The position numbers and the translations under genes are program-made. A model generated the notes under the pieces. It worked only from the letters and a program-made list of their open reading frames with translations. It was not told where the DNA came from and did not search any database. Of a stretch of DNA of 64,000 nt, positions 1 through 12,301 are shown piece after piece. The DNA is taken from the NCBI RefSeq assembly GCF_007751715.1, contig NZ_CP036292.1, positions 3,782,001 to 3,846,000 of the forward strand, given 5' to 3'. The DNA comes from Rosistilla oblonga. Lineage in GTDB: Bacteria > Planctomycetota > Planctomycetia > Pirellulales > Pirellulaceae. The stretch's first letter is position 1. Each line of letters opens with the position of its first letter.

Positions 1-38
1 CTCTCCGAACCGCCCTGGAAAGCTGCCGTTGGGCCACG

Positions 39-3017
39 ATGGGCTTCGCAATTCTGTTCGTGGCGACGGAGGCTTGGTCGGCCGAATCGCGTCCGATTTC
101 GTTCAATCGTGACATCCGACCGATCCTGTCCGATCGCTGCTTCGCCTGTCACGGCCCCGATGCCGAAACGGTCGCGGGCGGTCTACGGTTGGATGTCCGC
201 GAACAAGCGGTTGCGGCTGCGATCGTGCCAGGCGATGCATCGGCGAGCGAAGTGATCGCCCGCGTTCTTTCAGACGACGACGATCTCCGGATGCCGCCAG
301 CCGCTTTGCACAAGCCGCTCGATGAATCGCAGATCGCGCTACTGAAGCGTTGGATCGATGAGGGAGCCGAATATGAAGTCCACTGGGCCTACACGCCGCT
401 GCGTCGCCCAGAGCTTCCCCCGCATCAGGACAACGGCTGGGGCATCAACGCGATCGACAGCTGGATCGCTGCGCGGCTGGCCGAGGTTGGTGTCGAACCA
501 TCGCCCGCCGCCGATCCGGTGACTTTGGTCCGCCGGCTGGCCTTGGACCTTACCGGCATGCCGCCGACAGCGGCGCAAGCCGAACAGTTTGTTGACGCTC
601 CGTCAAACGAAGCGTATGAACAATTGATCGACCAGCTGCTCGATTCGCCTCGCTTTGGCGAACGGATGGCGATCTATTGGTTGGACCTGGTTCGCTACGC
701 CGACACCGTCGGCTACCACGGCGACCAAGACGTCTCGATGTCCCCCTACCGCGACTTCGTCATCAACGCCTTCAACCGCAATCTCCCCTACGACCAATTT
801 GTGCGAGAACAACTAGCGGGCGATCTGTTGCCCAATCCCACGCTGGATCAAATCGTCGCATCGGGTTACAACCGTTTGAACCAAACGACGGAAGAGGGCG
901 GCGCCCAGCCGAAAGACTACCTGGCGATCTATTTCGCCGACCGCGTCCGCAATGTGTCGCAGGTCTTCATGGGAGCGACAGTTGGATGCGCTCAATGCCA
1001 CGATCATAAATACGATCCCTACACGGCCAAAGACTTCTACGCGTTAGGTGCATTCTTCGCCGACTTGGAAGAGCAAGGCAAATACGGCGCACGGCAACGT
1101 CCGCCGCAAATCCCGGTTCCTACCGCTGAACAGAGCCAACAATTGGCGGCGTTGGATCAACAAGTCGATCGAGCCCAACAAGACCTGACGGAACTGCAAA
1201 GCTCGCTTTTGGCGGGGCAAGCGGAGTGGGAAGCAGAGGCGTTGAAGACGGCAGAAGAACCGAACGAGGTTGTCGAAATTTGGCTCGACGATCAGCCGCC
1301 GGAAGCGACGTTGAGCGGCGATTGGAACGCGGTGACTGGCGCGACGGAACCGGTTCAGTCGGGCGAGGTTGCGTGGAAACAAGTCGCCAACAAATTGACG
1401 CAGCACTACTTCATCAACGCCAAACAAACGATCACGATCCAGGCGAAGACGCGGTTGTTCGGATGGGTCTATCTGGATCCGGAAACCCCACCTGTCGCGA
1501 TCATGCTTCAATGGAACGATGGCGATTGGAACCACCGCGCCGTTTGGGGCAGTGACGCCATTTCCTACGGGCGCAACAATCCCAAACAGATCTCCCCCGC
1601 ATACCGTCGCCAGGGGAAGCTGCCTGAAACGGGGAAGTGGATCCGTCTGGAAGTCGATGCGGCCGACGTCGGCTTCAAGCCGGGTGACGTCGTCAACGGA
1701 ATGGCGTTTACTCAATTTGATGGAACCGCCTATTGGGACTCCGCAGGGACGCGAATCACCGACGCCTTGGCTCCCAACCTCGTCGCCGCGCTGCGAACAC
1801 CGGCTGAGGAGCGTAGCGACGAACAAACAAAACAACTGCGTGAACATTACCTGACCACGCACCCGTCGCACATCGAACAGTCGGCGAAAGTCGCTCGAGC
1901 CACAGCCGCTCACGATGCGTTTGCCAAAACGATCACGACGACGCCGATCAGTAAATCGGTGACACCGCGGCCGATCAAAATCCTGCACCGCGGGAACTGG
2001 ATGGACGAATCGGGGGAAGTCGTCGAACCGGCGATCCCCGAATTTCTAGGAGCCTTGGAAACCGAAGGCCGTGCCACGCGTCTCGACTTGGCCAATTGGA
2101 TGTGTGAACCAGAGAACGTGTCGACCGCGCGGACGATGGTGAATCGGTTGTGGTACCTGATGTTCGGCCGCGGAATCTGTACCAGCGTCGACGATTTCGG
2201 CGGCCAGGGAACATTCCCCAGCCATCCCGAACTGTTGGACTACCTGGCGGTCGAGTTTGTCGAATCGGGCTGGGACATCAAACATATGCTGCGGATGATC
2301 GCTCGCAGCGCGACCTACCGCCAGTCGTCGAAGCCGTCGGCCGCGCTGCGTGCCCAAGATCCCTACAACGATCTGTTCGCTCGCCAAGGTCGGTTTCGGA
2401 TCAGTGCCGAAATGGTCCGCGACACCAACTTGATGATCAGCGGGCTGTTGGTCGAAAAGGTCGGAGGCCCTAGCAGCAAACCGTATCAACCCGCGGGCTA
2501 TTACGCTCAGCTGAATTTCCCACGACGGACGTACGTCGCCGACGATGGCCCCGATCAATATCGGCGAGGCGTTTACACGCACTGGCAGCGAACGTTTCTG
2601 CATCCGATGCTCAAGGCCTTCGACGCTCCCAGCCGCGAGGAATGCACGGCGATGCGATCGCGATCCAACACACCGCTGCAAGCGTTGACGCTGTTGAACG
2701 ACCCCAGTTTTGTCGAAGCCGCTCGCGCCTTCGCCGCGCGGATCATGCAGGAAGCTGACGGATCGGTCGCCGATCGCATCGATTGGGCCTACCGCCAAAC
2801 GGTGCTCCGCGACGCCGATCCTTTCGTCGTACAAGAGCTTGAAAAGTTGTACGCCAACCACCACAAACACTTTGCCGCCCACGCCGACCAGGCTCACCAG
2901 ATGGTCGCTCACGGAAATGCTCGCACGTCGGAAGGGCTCAACACGGCGGAACTGGCGGCCTGGATTAGCGTCGCCCGCGTGCTGTTAAACCTCAACGAAA
3001 CGATCACTCGGTATTAG
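39..3017 (+). CDS. PSCyt1 / DUF1549 / DUF1553 planctomycete cytochrome protein (5' end may lie outside window)
   Basis: This is a large secreted protein of the planctomycete cytochrome family, probably acting in the periplasm or at the cell surface. Two c-type haem motifs CxxCH are visible, CFACH near residue 34 and CAQCH near residue 317. The first lies in the N-terminal PSCyt1 domain; a DUF1549 region (about 140-345) and a C-terminal DUF1553 region (about 670-940, with the N-T-P-L-Q-A-L stretch) follow. A beta-rich insert, possibly a ligand-binding fold, lies between them. The reading frame stays open to the window edge, and residues 1-15 look like a signal peptide lacking its basic start, so the true start is probably upstream of base 1. 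The next gene, 10 bp downstream, is its usual DUF1501 partner. Such pairs are abundant in this phylum; their biochemical role is not established, though a part in polysaccharide breakdown is often suggested. Confidence 0.9.
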   Translation: MGFAILFVATEAWSAESRPISFNRDIRPILSDRCFACHGPDAETVAGGLRLDVREQAVAAAIVPGDASASEVIARVLSDDDDLRMPPAALHKPLDESQIALLKRWIDEGAEYEVHWAYTPLRRPELPPHQDNGWGINAIDSWIAARLAEVGVEPSPAADPVTLVRRLALDLTGMPPTAAQAEQFVDAPSNEAYEQLIDQLLDSPRFGERMAIYWLDLVRYADTVGYHGDQDVSMSPYRDFVINAFNRNLPYDQFVREQLAGDLLPNPTLDQIVASGYNRLNQTTEEGGAQPKDYLAIYFADRVRNVSQVFMGATVGCAQCHDHKYDPYTAKDFYALGAFFADLEEQGKYGARQRPPQIPVPTAEQSQQLAALDQQVDRAQQDLTELQSSLLAGQAEWEAEALKTAEEPNEVVEIWLDDQPPEATLSGDWNAVTGATEPVQSGEVAWKQVANKLTQHYFINAKQTITIQAKTRLFGWVYLDPETPPVAIMLQWNDGDWNHRAVWGSDAISYGRNNPKQISPAYRRQGKLPETGKWIRLEVDAADVGFKPGDVVNGMAFTQFDGTAYWDSAGTRITDALAPNLVAALRTPAEERSDEQTKQLREHYLTTHPSHIEQSAKVARATAAHDAFAKTITTTPISKSVTPRPIKILHRGNWMDESGEVVEPAIPEFLGALETEGRATRLDLANWMCEPENVSTARTMVNRLWYLMFGRGICTSVDDFGGQGTFPSHPELLDYLAVEFVESGWDIKHMLRMIARSATYRQSSKPSAALRAQDPYNDLFARQGRFRISAEMVRDTNLMISGLLVEKVGGPSSKPYQPAGYYAQLNFPRRTYVADDGPDQYRRGVYTHWQRTFLHPMLKAFDAPSREECTAMRSRSNTPLQALTLLNDPSFVEAARAFAARIMQEADGSVADRIDWAYRQTVLRDADPFVVQELEKLYANHHKHFAAHADQAHQMVAHGNARTSEGLNTAELAAWISVARVLLNLNETITRY

Positions 3018-3027
3018 AGTCGAAGCT

Positions 3028-4431
3028 ATGAACCATCCCTTCCGTTCACACCACAACTCGCTGGCTCGCCGAACGTTTTTGCGACGCGTCGGTCTTGGCT
3101 CGGTCGCGCTGTCATCGCTGCTCGATAGCGAAGCCGGCGCGGCGACGCTGGCGGAAGTGCCTCACCATAGGCCACGGATCAAACGGGTGATCCATCTATG
3201 CATGGCGGGTGGACCGAGCCATCTGGAAACGTTTGACAACAAGCCGGAACTTGCGCGACTCGACGGCCAGCCGATGCCGGAGTCGCTGACTGCGGGCCAA
3301 CCGATCGCTCAGCTGCAAAACCGAGCGCTCAAGGTGATGGGGCCGCAACATCCGTTTGTCCGACAGGGGAAATCGGGATTGGAGATGACGTCGGTTTTCA
3401 AACACATGGGGCAAGTGGCCGATGAGATGTGCGTGATCAAATCGATGCACACCGAACAGATCAATCACGACCCGGCTCACACCTTCTTCAACACCGGCAC
3501 GGCGATCAGCGGACGGCCGTCGATGGGATCGTGGGTGCTGTATGGATTGGGATCGGAAACGCAGAACCTGCCCGGCTACATCGTGTTGACAAGCGAGGGA
3601 GGCGGGCAATCGCAACCGATCAGTTCGCGGCAGTGGCACTCCGGATTTCTACCGAGCCAGCACCAAGGAGTGCAGTTGCACGCGACGGGGAATCCCGTTC
3701 ACTACGTCGGCAATCCGGCGGGTGTTGGGCCGAGGCAACAGAAAGAGATCGTCGACGCGATCGCGCGGATCGATTCGCATCGCAACGAAGTGTTGGACGA
3801 TCCCGAGATCGCGACGCGGATCAAGACCTACGAGATGGCGTTCCGGATGCAGGCATCGGTTCCCGAGTTGACCGAGATGTCGGACGAATCACAGAAGACG
3901 ATCGAGATGTACGGCTGCACGCCCGGCGATGGATCGTTTGGCAGCAATTGTTTACTGGCTCGCCGCTTGGCCGAACGCGGCGTCCGCTTCATCCAACTGT
4001 ATCATCGCGGCTGGGATCACCACGGCGGAGTGAAAGCGGGAGTCGCCAAGACGGCGTCGCTTGTCGATCAAGGGACGACGGCGCTGGTGCAAGATCTGAA
4101 GCAGCGAGGGATGTTGGACGAGACGCTGATTGTTTGGGGAGGCGAATTCGGCCGGACGCCGATGGCGCAGGGAAGTGGCCGCGATCATCACATCAAAGGC
4201 TTTTCGATCTGGCTGGCCGGCGGCGGTGTCCGCGGCGGAACGACTTACGGTGCGACCGACGATTTCGGATACAACGCAGTACAGAACAAAGTCCACGTCC
4301 GCGACTTCCACGCCACAATGCTGCACATGTTAGGAATCGATCACCACCGCTTCACCTACAAATTTCAAGGCCTCGACTTCAAACTGACAGGCGTCGAAGA
4401 AGCCCATGTCGTGAAAGACATTTTGAGTTGA
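3028..4431 (+). CDS. DUF1501 family secreted protein (Tat signal)
   Basis: This 467-residue protein begins with a twin-arginine signal (RRTFLRR at about residues 15-21, followed by a hydrophobic stretch), which predicts export in folded form. The rest matches DUF1501, a family with a sulfatase/alkaline-phosphatase-like fold: conserved blocks include the HLCMAGGPSHLETFD stretch near residue 56, the HDPAHTFFNTGT region near 146, and WGGEFGRTP near 369. It sits 10 bp after the PSCyt1 gene, so the two are almost certainly co-transcribed. No substrate is known for the family. The start ATG is the first of the frame and places the Tat motif correctly. A palindromic tandem repeat array follows about 70 bp after the stop. 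Confidence 0.9.
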   Translation: MNHPFRSHHNSLARRTFLRRVGLGSVALSSLLDSEAGAATLAEVPHHRPRIKRVIHLCMAGGPSHLETFDNKPELARLDGQPMPESLTAGQPIAQLQNRALKVMGPQHPFVRQGKSGLEMTSVFKHMGQVADEMCVIKSMHTEQINHDPAHTFFNTGTAISGRPSMGSWVLYGLGSETQNLPGYIVLTSEGGGQSQPISSRQWHSGFLPSQHQGVQLHATGNPVHYVGNPAGVGPRQQKEIVDAIARIDSHRNEVLDDPEIATRIKTYEMAFRMQASVPELTEMSDESQKTIEMYGCTPGDGSFGSNCLLARRLAERGVRFIQLYHRGWDHHGGVKAGVAKTASLVDQGTTALVQDLKQRGMLDETLIVWGGEFGRTPMAQGSGRDHHIKGFSIWLAGGGVRGGTTYGATDDFGYNAVQNKVHVRDFHATMLHMLGIDHHRFTYKFQGLDFKLTGVEEAHVVKDILS

Positions 4432-4502
4432 CGCCCAATAGCGTTTCCTACCAATTCAGAACTTGGATTTGTTTGCAAAGCTTCGTCGACTCAGGATGAG
4501 TG

Positions 4503-4568
4503 TTGGCAGAATGATCGGGGCAGAATGATATGTCGCGCATCATCATTCTGCCCCGATCATTCTGCCAA
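4503..4568. repeat. Perfect 27-bp inverted repeat (unit 1 hairpin)
   Basis: The left arm at 4503-4529 and right arm at 4542-4568 are exact reverse complements over 27 bases, with a 12-base loop at 4530-4541. Each arm is itself two copies of GGCAGAATGAT separated by CGG. Units 2 and 3 preserve the outer and inner 11-mers but not the spacer symmetry (spacers of 4 and 5 bases on the left against 3 on the right). There is no run of T on either side, so this is not a normal intrinsic terminator. Confidence 0.9.
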
Positions 4569-5000
4569 TCTAAAAATTGGCTCATTCAGATGTTCTAAAA
4601 TCCCTGCTGCAAAAATCACTTTCGCCCAGATGCCCCGGACAGAGCGTACGCTGGCAGAATGATTGCTGGCAGAATGATTCGCCGCGCATTAATTATTCTG
4701 CCCTCATCATTCTGCCAATCTTGAAATTGTTTCCTTCAAATGTTCTGAAATCCCTTCTGCAAATAACTCTCCGTCAGATGCCCCGGACAGAGCGTACGCT
4801 GGCAGAATGATTCGCTGGCAGAATGATTCGCCGCGCATTATTATTCTGCCCTCATCATTCTGCCAATCTTAAAATTGTTTCCTTCAAATGTTCTGAAATC
4901 CCTTCTGCAAATAACTCTCCGCCAGATGCCCCGGACAGAGCGTACGCTGGCAGAATGATTTGTCGCGCATCATTATTCTGCCCCCATCATTCTGCCAATC
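4503..5000. repeat. Four-copy 148-bp tandem repeat with long palindromes
   Basis: The 11-mer GGCAGAATGAT recurs with a strict 148-bp period (first occurrences at 4505, 4653, 4801 and 4949), and CCCCGGACAGAGCGTACGC recurs at 4633, 4781 and 4929. Each unit holds a palindrome built from GGCAGAATGAT on the left and its complement ATCATTCTGCC twice on the right, around a loop containing CGCGCAT, then a linker of about 80 bp. Units 1 to 3 carry two left-arm copies; unit 4 carries one and is about 16 bp shorter. No transposase gene or target-site duplication is visible. Short reading frames across the array are by-products of the repeat. The array fills the gap between the DUF1501 gene and the katG 3' end. 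Confidence 0.92.
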
Positions 5001-5080
5001 TTAACACTGCGACATCAAATTTTTTCAGAACTACCCAGCACGTATAACAAGCTGCCAACTGCGAGAGCTAAGTCAAAATA

Positions 5081-5113
5081 AAAACGGTCCGCGCACGTGG
5101 CGCGGACCGTTTT
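5081..5113. terminator. Bidirectional intrinsic terminator at the katG 3' end
   Basis: A 14-base perfect stem (5081-5094 with 5100-5113) closes a 5-base loop and has A-rich and T-rich edges, so it can work on both strands. It lies 14 bp beyond the katG stop codon and ends minus-strand katG transcription; on the plus strand it would stop read-through from the repeat array. Confidence 0.85.
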
Positions 5114-5126
5114 CGATCGACAGCGT

Positions 5127-8231
<3,105 letters not shown>

Positions 8232-9548
8232 ATGGAAACGAACCAATCCGACAGCGCCAGACGAATCGATCTGCGGTTCTTCTTTGAAAACTCGCTGTTT
8301 CTCGTCCTCGGTGCGGCGATCGCTCTGATTTGGGCCAACGTCGCTAACAGCCAAGGCTCCGACGCCTACAACGCATTTGTACACTGGGACATCGCTCAAT
8401 TCCTGGGGCTGAGCCACGGACATGCTCACGCAGCCGAAGCGGGCGGACACCACGGATTCACGATCCATTTCCTAGTCAATGACATTTTGATGGCTTTGTT
8501 TTTTGCCATCGCAGCGAAAGAAGTTTGGGAAGCGTTGCTTCCGGGCGGACCGCTTTCGAACCTTCGCAAAGCTGCCACGCCGTTGCTGGCAACCCTCGGT
8601 GGCGTCGCCGGACCGGCGATAGTCTATCTCGCCGGTACAACTTTGCTGGGCCGCAACGACACGCTTGGTGCCGGCTGGGCTGTTCCTTGTGCAACCGACA
8701 TCGCGTTCAGTCTACTGGTCGCCCGAATGATCTTCGGTGGCGGACACGCGGCGATCTCGTTCCTGTTGTTGTTGGCGATCGCTGACGACGCGATTGGACT
8801 GATGATCCTGGCTGTCTTCTATCCATCGGCCGAAACAAATTTTGCCTGGCTTGGATTCACCGTCGCCGCAGTCGCTTCGGGTATGGCGATGAACCGCGCA
8901 GGAGTCCGCAATTTCTGGTGGTACCTGGCGATCCCCGGCGTCCTCAGCTGGGTCTCGTTCTACATGGCTGGCATCCACGCCGCGTTGGGCCTGGTTCCGA
9001 TCATCCCCACCCTTCCGCACGCGAAGACCGACCTTGGATTCTTTGCCAAAGCTGAAGACGCGCGGACCGATACGTTGAACGCTTTCGAGCATTGGTGGAA
9101 GCATCCTGTCGAACTGATCCTGGGCATGTTTGCCTTGGTCAATGCGGGCGTCGTCTTCAGCAGCGTCGGAGCGGGCACCGGATTGGTCCTGCTGGGACTG
9201 TTTGTTGGCAAGCCGCTTGGTATCGGCCTGATGACTCTGCTGGCCGTTCGATCGTTCAAGCTGGAGATGCCTGAAGGAATGAACATGCGGCACGTCGTCG
9301 TGCTCGGCTGCATCGCCAGCCTCGGCTTCACCGTCGCGTTGTTTGTTTCGACAGCCGCCTTCCCGATGCCCGGACCGATTCAAGACTCGGTCAAGATGGG
9401 AGCGTTGATGAGCTTCTTGGCTCCGGTAAGTGCATTCGCAATGGCGATGGCCTTGGGAATTCGCCCGGCATGTTTTGGAAAGCGAAAACCAGCCGCGGCA
9501 ACGCAAGCTCGTAAGCCGCCGAAGGCTCACAAGCAACACGCCCTATAA
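8232..9548 (+). CDS. nhaA: Na+/H+ antiporter NhaA
   Basis: This 438-residue inner-membrane protein exchanges sodium for protons. Diagnostic NhaA features are present: the VNDILMALFF segment, the PCATDIAFSLLVARM region, the paired aspartates D185-D186 in LAIADDAIGL (equivalent to the ion-binding DD of E. coli NhaA), and about 11-12 hydrophobic segments. The loop between the first two membrane segments is unusually rich in histidine (H51, 62, 64, 66, 73, 74, 79), see findings. The C-terminus is a basic tail of about 25 residues. It is a single gene, convergent with gnd, and its terminator lies at 9622-9652. Confidence 0.95.
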   Translation: METNQSDSARRIDLRFFFENSLFLVLGAAIALIWANVANSQGSDAYNAFVHWDIAQFLGLSHGHAHAAEAGGHHGFTIHFLVNDILMALFFAIAAKEVWEALLPGGPLSNLRKAATPLLATLGGVAGPAIVYLAGTTLLGRNDTLGAGWAVPCATDIAFSLLVARMIFGGGHAAISFLLLLAIADDAIGLMILAVFYPSAETNFAWLGFTVAAVASGMAMNRAGVRNFWWYLAIPGVLSWVSFYMAGIHAALGLVPIIPTLPHAKTDLGFFAKAEDARTDTLNAFEHWWKHPVELILGMFALVNAGVVFSSVGAGTGLVLLGLFVGKPLGIGLMTLLAVRSFKLEMPEGMNMRHVVVLGCIASLGFTVALFVSTAAFPMPGPIQDSVKMGALMSFLAPVSAFAMAMALGIRPACFGKRKPAAATQARKPPKAHKQHAL

Positions 9549-9574
9549 AAAACGACCGGTCGATGAACCGGTCG
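9547..9574 (-). terminator. Intrinsic terminator for gnd (minus strand)
   Basis: An 8-bp stem CGACCGGT/ACCGGTCG (9553-9560 and 9567-9574) with a 6-base loop is followed, reading the minus strand, by six T (9547-9552). It lies about 90 bp past the gnd stop and overlaps the nhaA stop codon. Confidence 0.75.
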
Positions 9575-9621
9575 CTTGGCAACAATCAGGCGCCGCATCG
9601 CGGCACCCAATGAATTTTGAA

Positions 9622-9652
9622 GCGACGGCGTGTTGGCGCCGTCGCATTTTTT
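9622..9652 (+). terminator. Intrinsic terminator for nhaA (plus strand)
   Basis: A 9-bp stem GCGACGGCG/CGCCGTCGC (9622-9630 and 9637-9645) with a 6-base loop is followed by ATTTTTT. It ends the nhaA transcript and lies only 12 bp from the gnd stop codon. Confidence 0.85.
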
Positions 9653-9664
9653 GTAACGCCAGAA

Positions 9665-11140
9665 CTAGCTGGTCGGTTGCTTGCGGAGGTCCAACCACTC
9701 GGTGTGGTAGACGCCATCTTTGTCGGTTCGCTTGTAGGTGTGAGCACCGAAGTAATCGCGTTGAGCTTGCAGCAGGTTCGCTGGCAAGCGATCGCGACGG
9801 TAGCTGTCGTAGTAGGCCAACGCGGTGCTGAACGCGGGAACCGGAACGCCCAACTGAGTTGCTGCCATAACGACGGCACGGAAATGAGGCTGAGCGGTTG
9901 CCATCGCATCCTTGAAATAAGGATACAGCATCAGGTTTTCCAGGTTCGGTTGATCGTCGAACGCTTCCTTGATGCGATCGAGGAACTGGGCGCGGATGAT
10001 GCAACCGCCACGCCACAGCAGGGCGCATTGGCCGTAATCGAGATCCCAGTCGTGCTCTTGCGATGCAGCTTGCAGTTGGACGAAGCCTTGTGCGTAGCTG
10101 ACGATCTTCGACGCGTACAGACCTTGGCGAACCATCTCGATGAAGGTCGCTCGGTCGCCCGCCAATTCGGCAACCGCTGCGGCCAGCTTCGGGTTATCGC
10201 CTTCAGCCGGTCCGGGAAGGATGCTGCTGGCGCGAACGCGAGCTTCCTTTTGAGCCGAGATGCCGCGAGCGAATACAGCCGATGTGACCAGGGTGCTTGG
10301 CACGCCCAGATCCAACGCCAATTGGCTCATCCATTTGCCGGTGCCCTTGGCGCCAGCGACGTCCAAGATGCGATCGACCAAGTGGTCGCTGGTGTCGCCA
10401 TCTTTGACGCTAAAGATGTCACGAGTGATCTCGATCAAGTAGCTTTGCAGTTCGCCCTTGTTCCATTCGTCGAAGACGTCATAGAGTTCGTCGTTGGTCA
10501 GGCCGCCGACGTCTTTCAGCAATTGATACGCTTCGCAGATCAACTGCATGTCGCCGTATTCGATGCCGTTGTGAACCATCTTCACGTAGTGGCCGGCACC
10601 GCGTGGGCCAACCCAATCGCAGCAAGGGATGTCGTTATTCGGACCGACCTTCGCCGAGATCGCTTGGAACATCTCCTTGACCATCGGCCAAGCATCTTTC
10701 GATCCGCCTGGCATCAGGCTTGGGCCCTTCAGAGCGCCTTCTTCACCACCGGAAACACCGGTGCCGATGAAGTGGAAGCCCTTGGCCTCGACTTCTTTTG
10801 TGCGGCGTTCGGTATCGGCGTAGTGGGTGTTTCCACCGTCGATGATGATGTCGCCTGGTTCCAAAAACGGCGTCAATTGTTCGATGATCGCGTCGACAGC
10901 GGGGCCCGCTTTGACCAACATCATCAACTTGCGCGGACGGGCACACGACTTCACGAACTCTTCGATCGAGTGGCAACCGACGAAGTTCTTGCCAGCGGCA
11001 CGGCCTTCGATCAGGGCATCGACCTTGTCGGTCGTGCGGTTGTAAACGGCAACCTTGTAACCGCGGCTCTCTACATTCAGGGCCAGGTTCTCGCCCATTA
11101 CAGCTAGGCCGATCAGCCCGAAATCGCAATCACCACTCAT
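9665..11140 (-). CDS. gnd: 6-phosphogluconate dehydrogenase, decarboxylating
   Basis: This 491-residue cytoplasmic enzyme oxidises 6-phosphogluconate to ribulose 5-phosphate and CO2 in the pentose phosphate pathway. The N-terminal dinucleotide-binding loop GLAVMG (about residues 11-16) is followed by NRTT, favouring NADP. The family signature [13 protein letters not shown] (about residue 253) and the C-terminal block with RDYFGAHTY (about 454) are intact, and the length matches the long form of the family. It is transcribed alone. A secreted lactonase-family gene at 16.5 kb is a possible but unproven pathway relative. Confidence 0.96.
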   Translation of the reverse strand: MSGDCDFGLIGLAVMGENLALNVESRGYKVAVYNRTTDKVDALIEGRAAGKNFVGCHSIEEFVKSCARPRKLMMLVKAGPAVDAIIEQLTPFLEPGDIIIDGGNTHYADTERRTKEVEAKGFHFIGTGVSGGEEGALKGPSLMPGGSKDAWPMVKEMFQAISAKVGPNNDIPCCDWVGPRGAGHYVKMVHNGIEYGDMQLICEAYQLLKDVGGLTNDELYDVFDEWNKGELQSYLIEITRDIFSVKDGDTSDHLVDRILDVAGAKGTGKWMSQLALDLGVPSTLVTSAVFARGISAQKEARVRASSILPGPAEGDNPKLAAAVAELAGDRATFIEMVRQGLYASKIVSYAQGFVQLQAASQEHDWDLDYGQCALLWRGGCIIRAQFLDRIKEAFDDQPNLENLMLYPYFKDAMATAQPHFRAVVMAATQLGVPVPAFSTALAYYDSYRRDRLPANLLQAQRDYFGAHTYKRTDKDGVYHTEWLDLRKQPTS

Positions 11141-11290
11141 TTTTTGTGCATCCCAATGGATTATTTATTGAAGCAGCCCGAGGCCCCCCAGCAGGCACTC
11201 AAACATTTTAAAACGCTTGCTATACGCGAGCGAATGATAGCCGACCGCCCGATTTTCATCAATATGCCGCCGATCTTCAGTCGCCGCGGC

Positions 11291-12271
11291 CTACGACGCC
11301 TGGAATAACCGATCCCGCGTCGCGACGGTGACGTCGGGGAAATCGCTGAAGACCCCGTCGGCATCGGCTTCGAACAACGCGATCTCGATCAATCGCTCGA
11401 AGCTGTCGACGTATACGGGCAACGCGTCGGCTCGCAATGTCCACGGATGGACCTTCAAACCGCAGCGATGAGCCAATTCGACAAGCGGCGTGCACAGATA
11501 CCCTTGGCGGTTTGCGTGGGGAACGACGACAACGTTCATCGAAGGCCCGATCGCATCGGCGTATTTAGCCATCGTTTGCAGATCGGACTCCGCCGCGGCC
11601 AGATCGTATTCCGCGGTGGTTCGCCCCCAGTCGTCGTCTTCCAGCAACTGCACCAACCGCATTTGGCAGTCGAGTTCGTCGCGGATCCGACGGGTTTCCG
11701 CCGCATCAAAACATTGGACATAGACGTTGTCCGATCGGCTGGCGTATCCGTATTCGTTCAGCACCGCCAATGTGATCTGGCTGATGTCTTTCCCCTGCTG
11801 GCGATGCCAAGCCGGACGTTTGATCTCAGTATAGATCCCGACGTCGCGGCCGGTGCTGTCGTTGAGTCCCTGGATCAATTCCAGTTCTTCGGCCAGCGTT
11901 GCGATCCGAAACTGCGACAGCCCCATCGGGAACCGGTTCGGAAAGACGGCCTGACCGGTCGCCGGATCGAAGCGTTCGGAAACCGACAACGACTTCAATT
12001 CGTCGAGCGTGAGATCGATCGCGTAGAAACGCCCATCGTCGCGTGCCCGTTCGGGAAACCGCTGCCGGACGTCGGTAACGGTATCCAAGTGGACGTCGTG
12101 CAAAACCAGCGGCACGTCGTCTTTGCTGAGGACGACGTCCTGTTCCAAAAAGTCGGAACCGACAGCGTAAGCGAACGCCTTGGCCGGCAGCGTGTGCTCG
12201 GGCAGGTATCCCGAGGCGCCGCGGTGAGCGATCACAATCTTTGCGTGTTCAGTCGGCGAGCCGTTACCCAT
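11291..12271 (-). CDS. Glycerophosphodiester phosphodiesterase (GlpQ-like)
   Basis: This 326-residue enzyme hydrolyses glycerophosphodiesters to glycerol 3-phosphate and an alcohol. The GDPD signature is clear: AHRGASGYLPEHTLPAK near residue 15, then the metal-binding E and D in DFLEQDVVLSKDDVPLVLHD. The long insert and YTEIKRP block match the GlpQ type rather than the short UgpQ type. No signal peptide is visible, which is unusual for GlpQ and suggests cytoplasmic action. A good AAGGAAGG ribosome site lies 8 bases before the ATG. The sufE-like gene ends upstream on the same strand about 30 bp away, so the three minus-strand genes may form one transcript. Confidence 0.9.
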   Translation of the reverse strand: MGNGSPTEHAKIVIAHRGASGYLPEHTLPAKAFAYAVGSDFLEQDVVLSKDDVPLVLHDVHLDTVTDVRQRFPERARDDGRFYAIDLTLDELKSLSVSERFDPATGQAVFPNRFPMGLSQFRIATLAEELELIQGLNDSTGRDVGIYTEIKRPAWHRQQGKDISQITLAVLNEYGYASRSDNVYVQCFDAAETRRIRDELDCQMRLVQLLEDDDWGRTTAEYDLAAAESDLQTMAKYADAIGPSMNVVVVPHANRQGYLCTPLVELAHRCGLKVHPWTLRADALPVYVDSFERLIEIALFEADADGVFSDFPDVTVATRDRLFQAS

Positions 12272-12301
12272 CGTGAGAGCCTTCCTTACGAGCGGGAAAA
12301 C

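Noticed and set aside
4503-5000. CRISPR array
   Set aside because: Units are 148 bp with near-identical interiors and no variable spacers; no cas gene is present.
4577-5047. Two short plus-strand frames (77 and 74 residues) across the repeat array
   Set aside because: They translate the tandem repeat, have no ribosome site, and differ in frame relative to the unit, so they are by-products.
9617-11107. 496-residue plus-strand frame opposite gnd
   Set aside because: Antisense shadow of an intact gnd; no family, no ribosome site.
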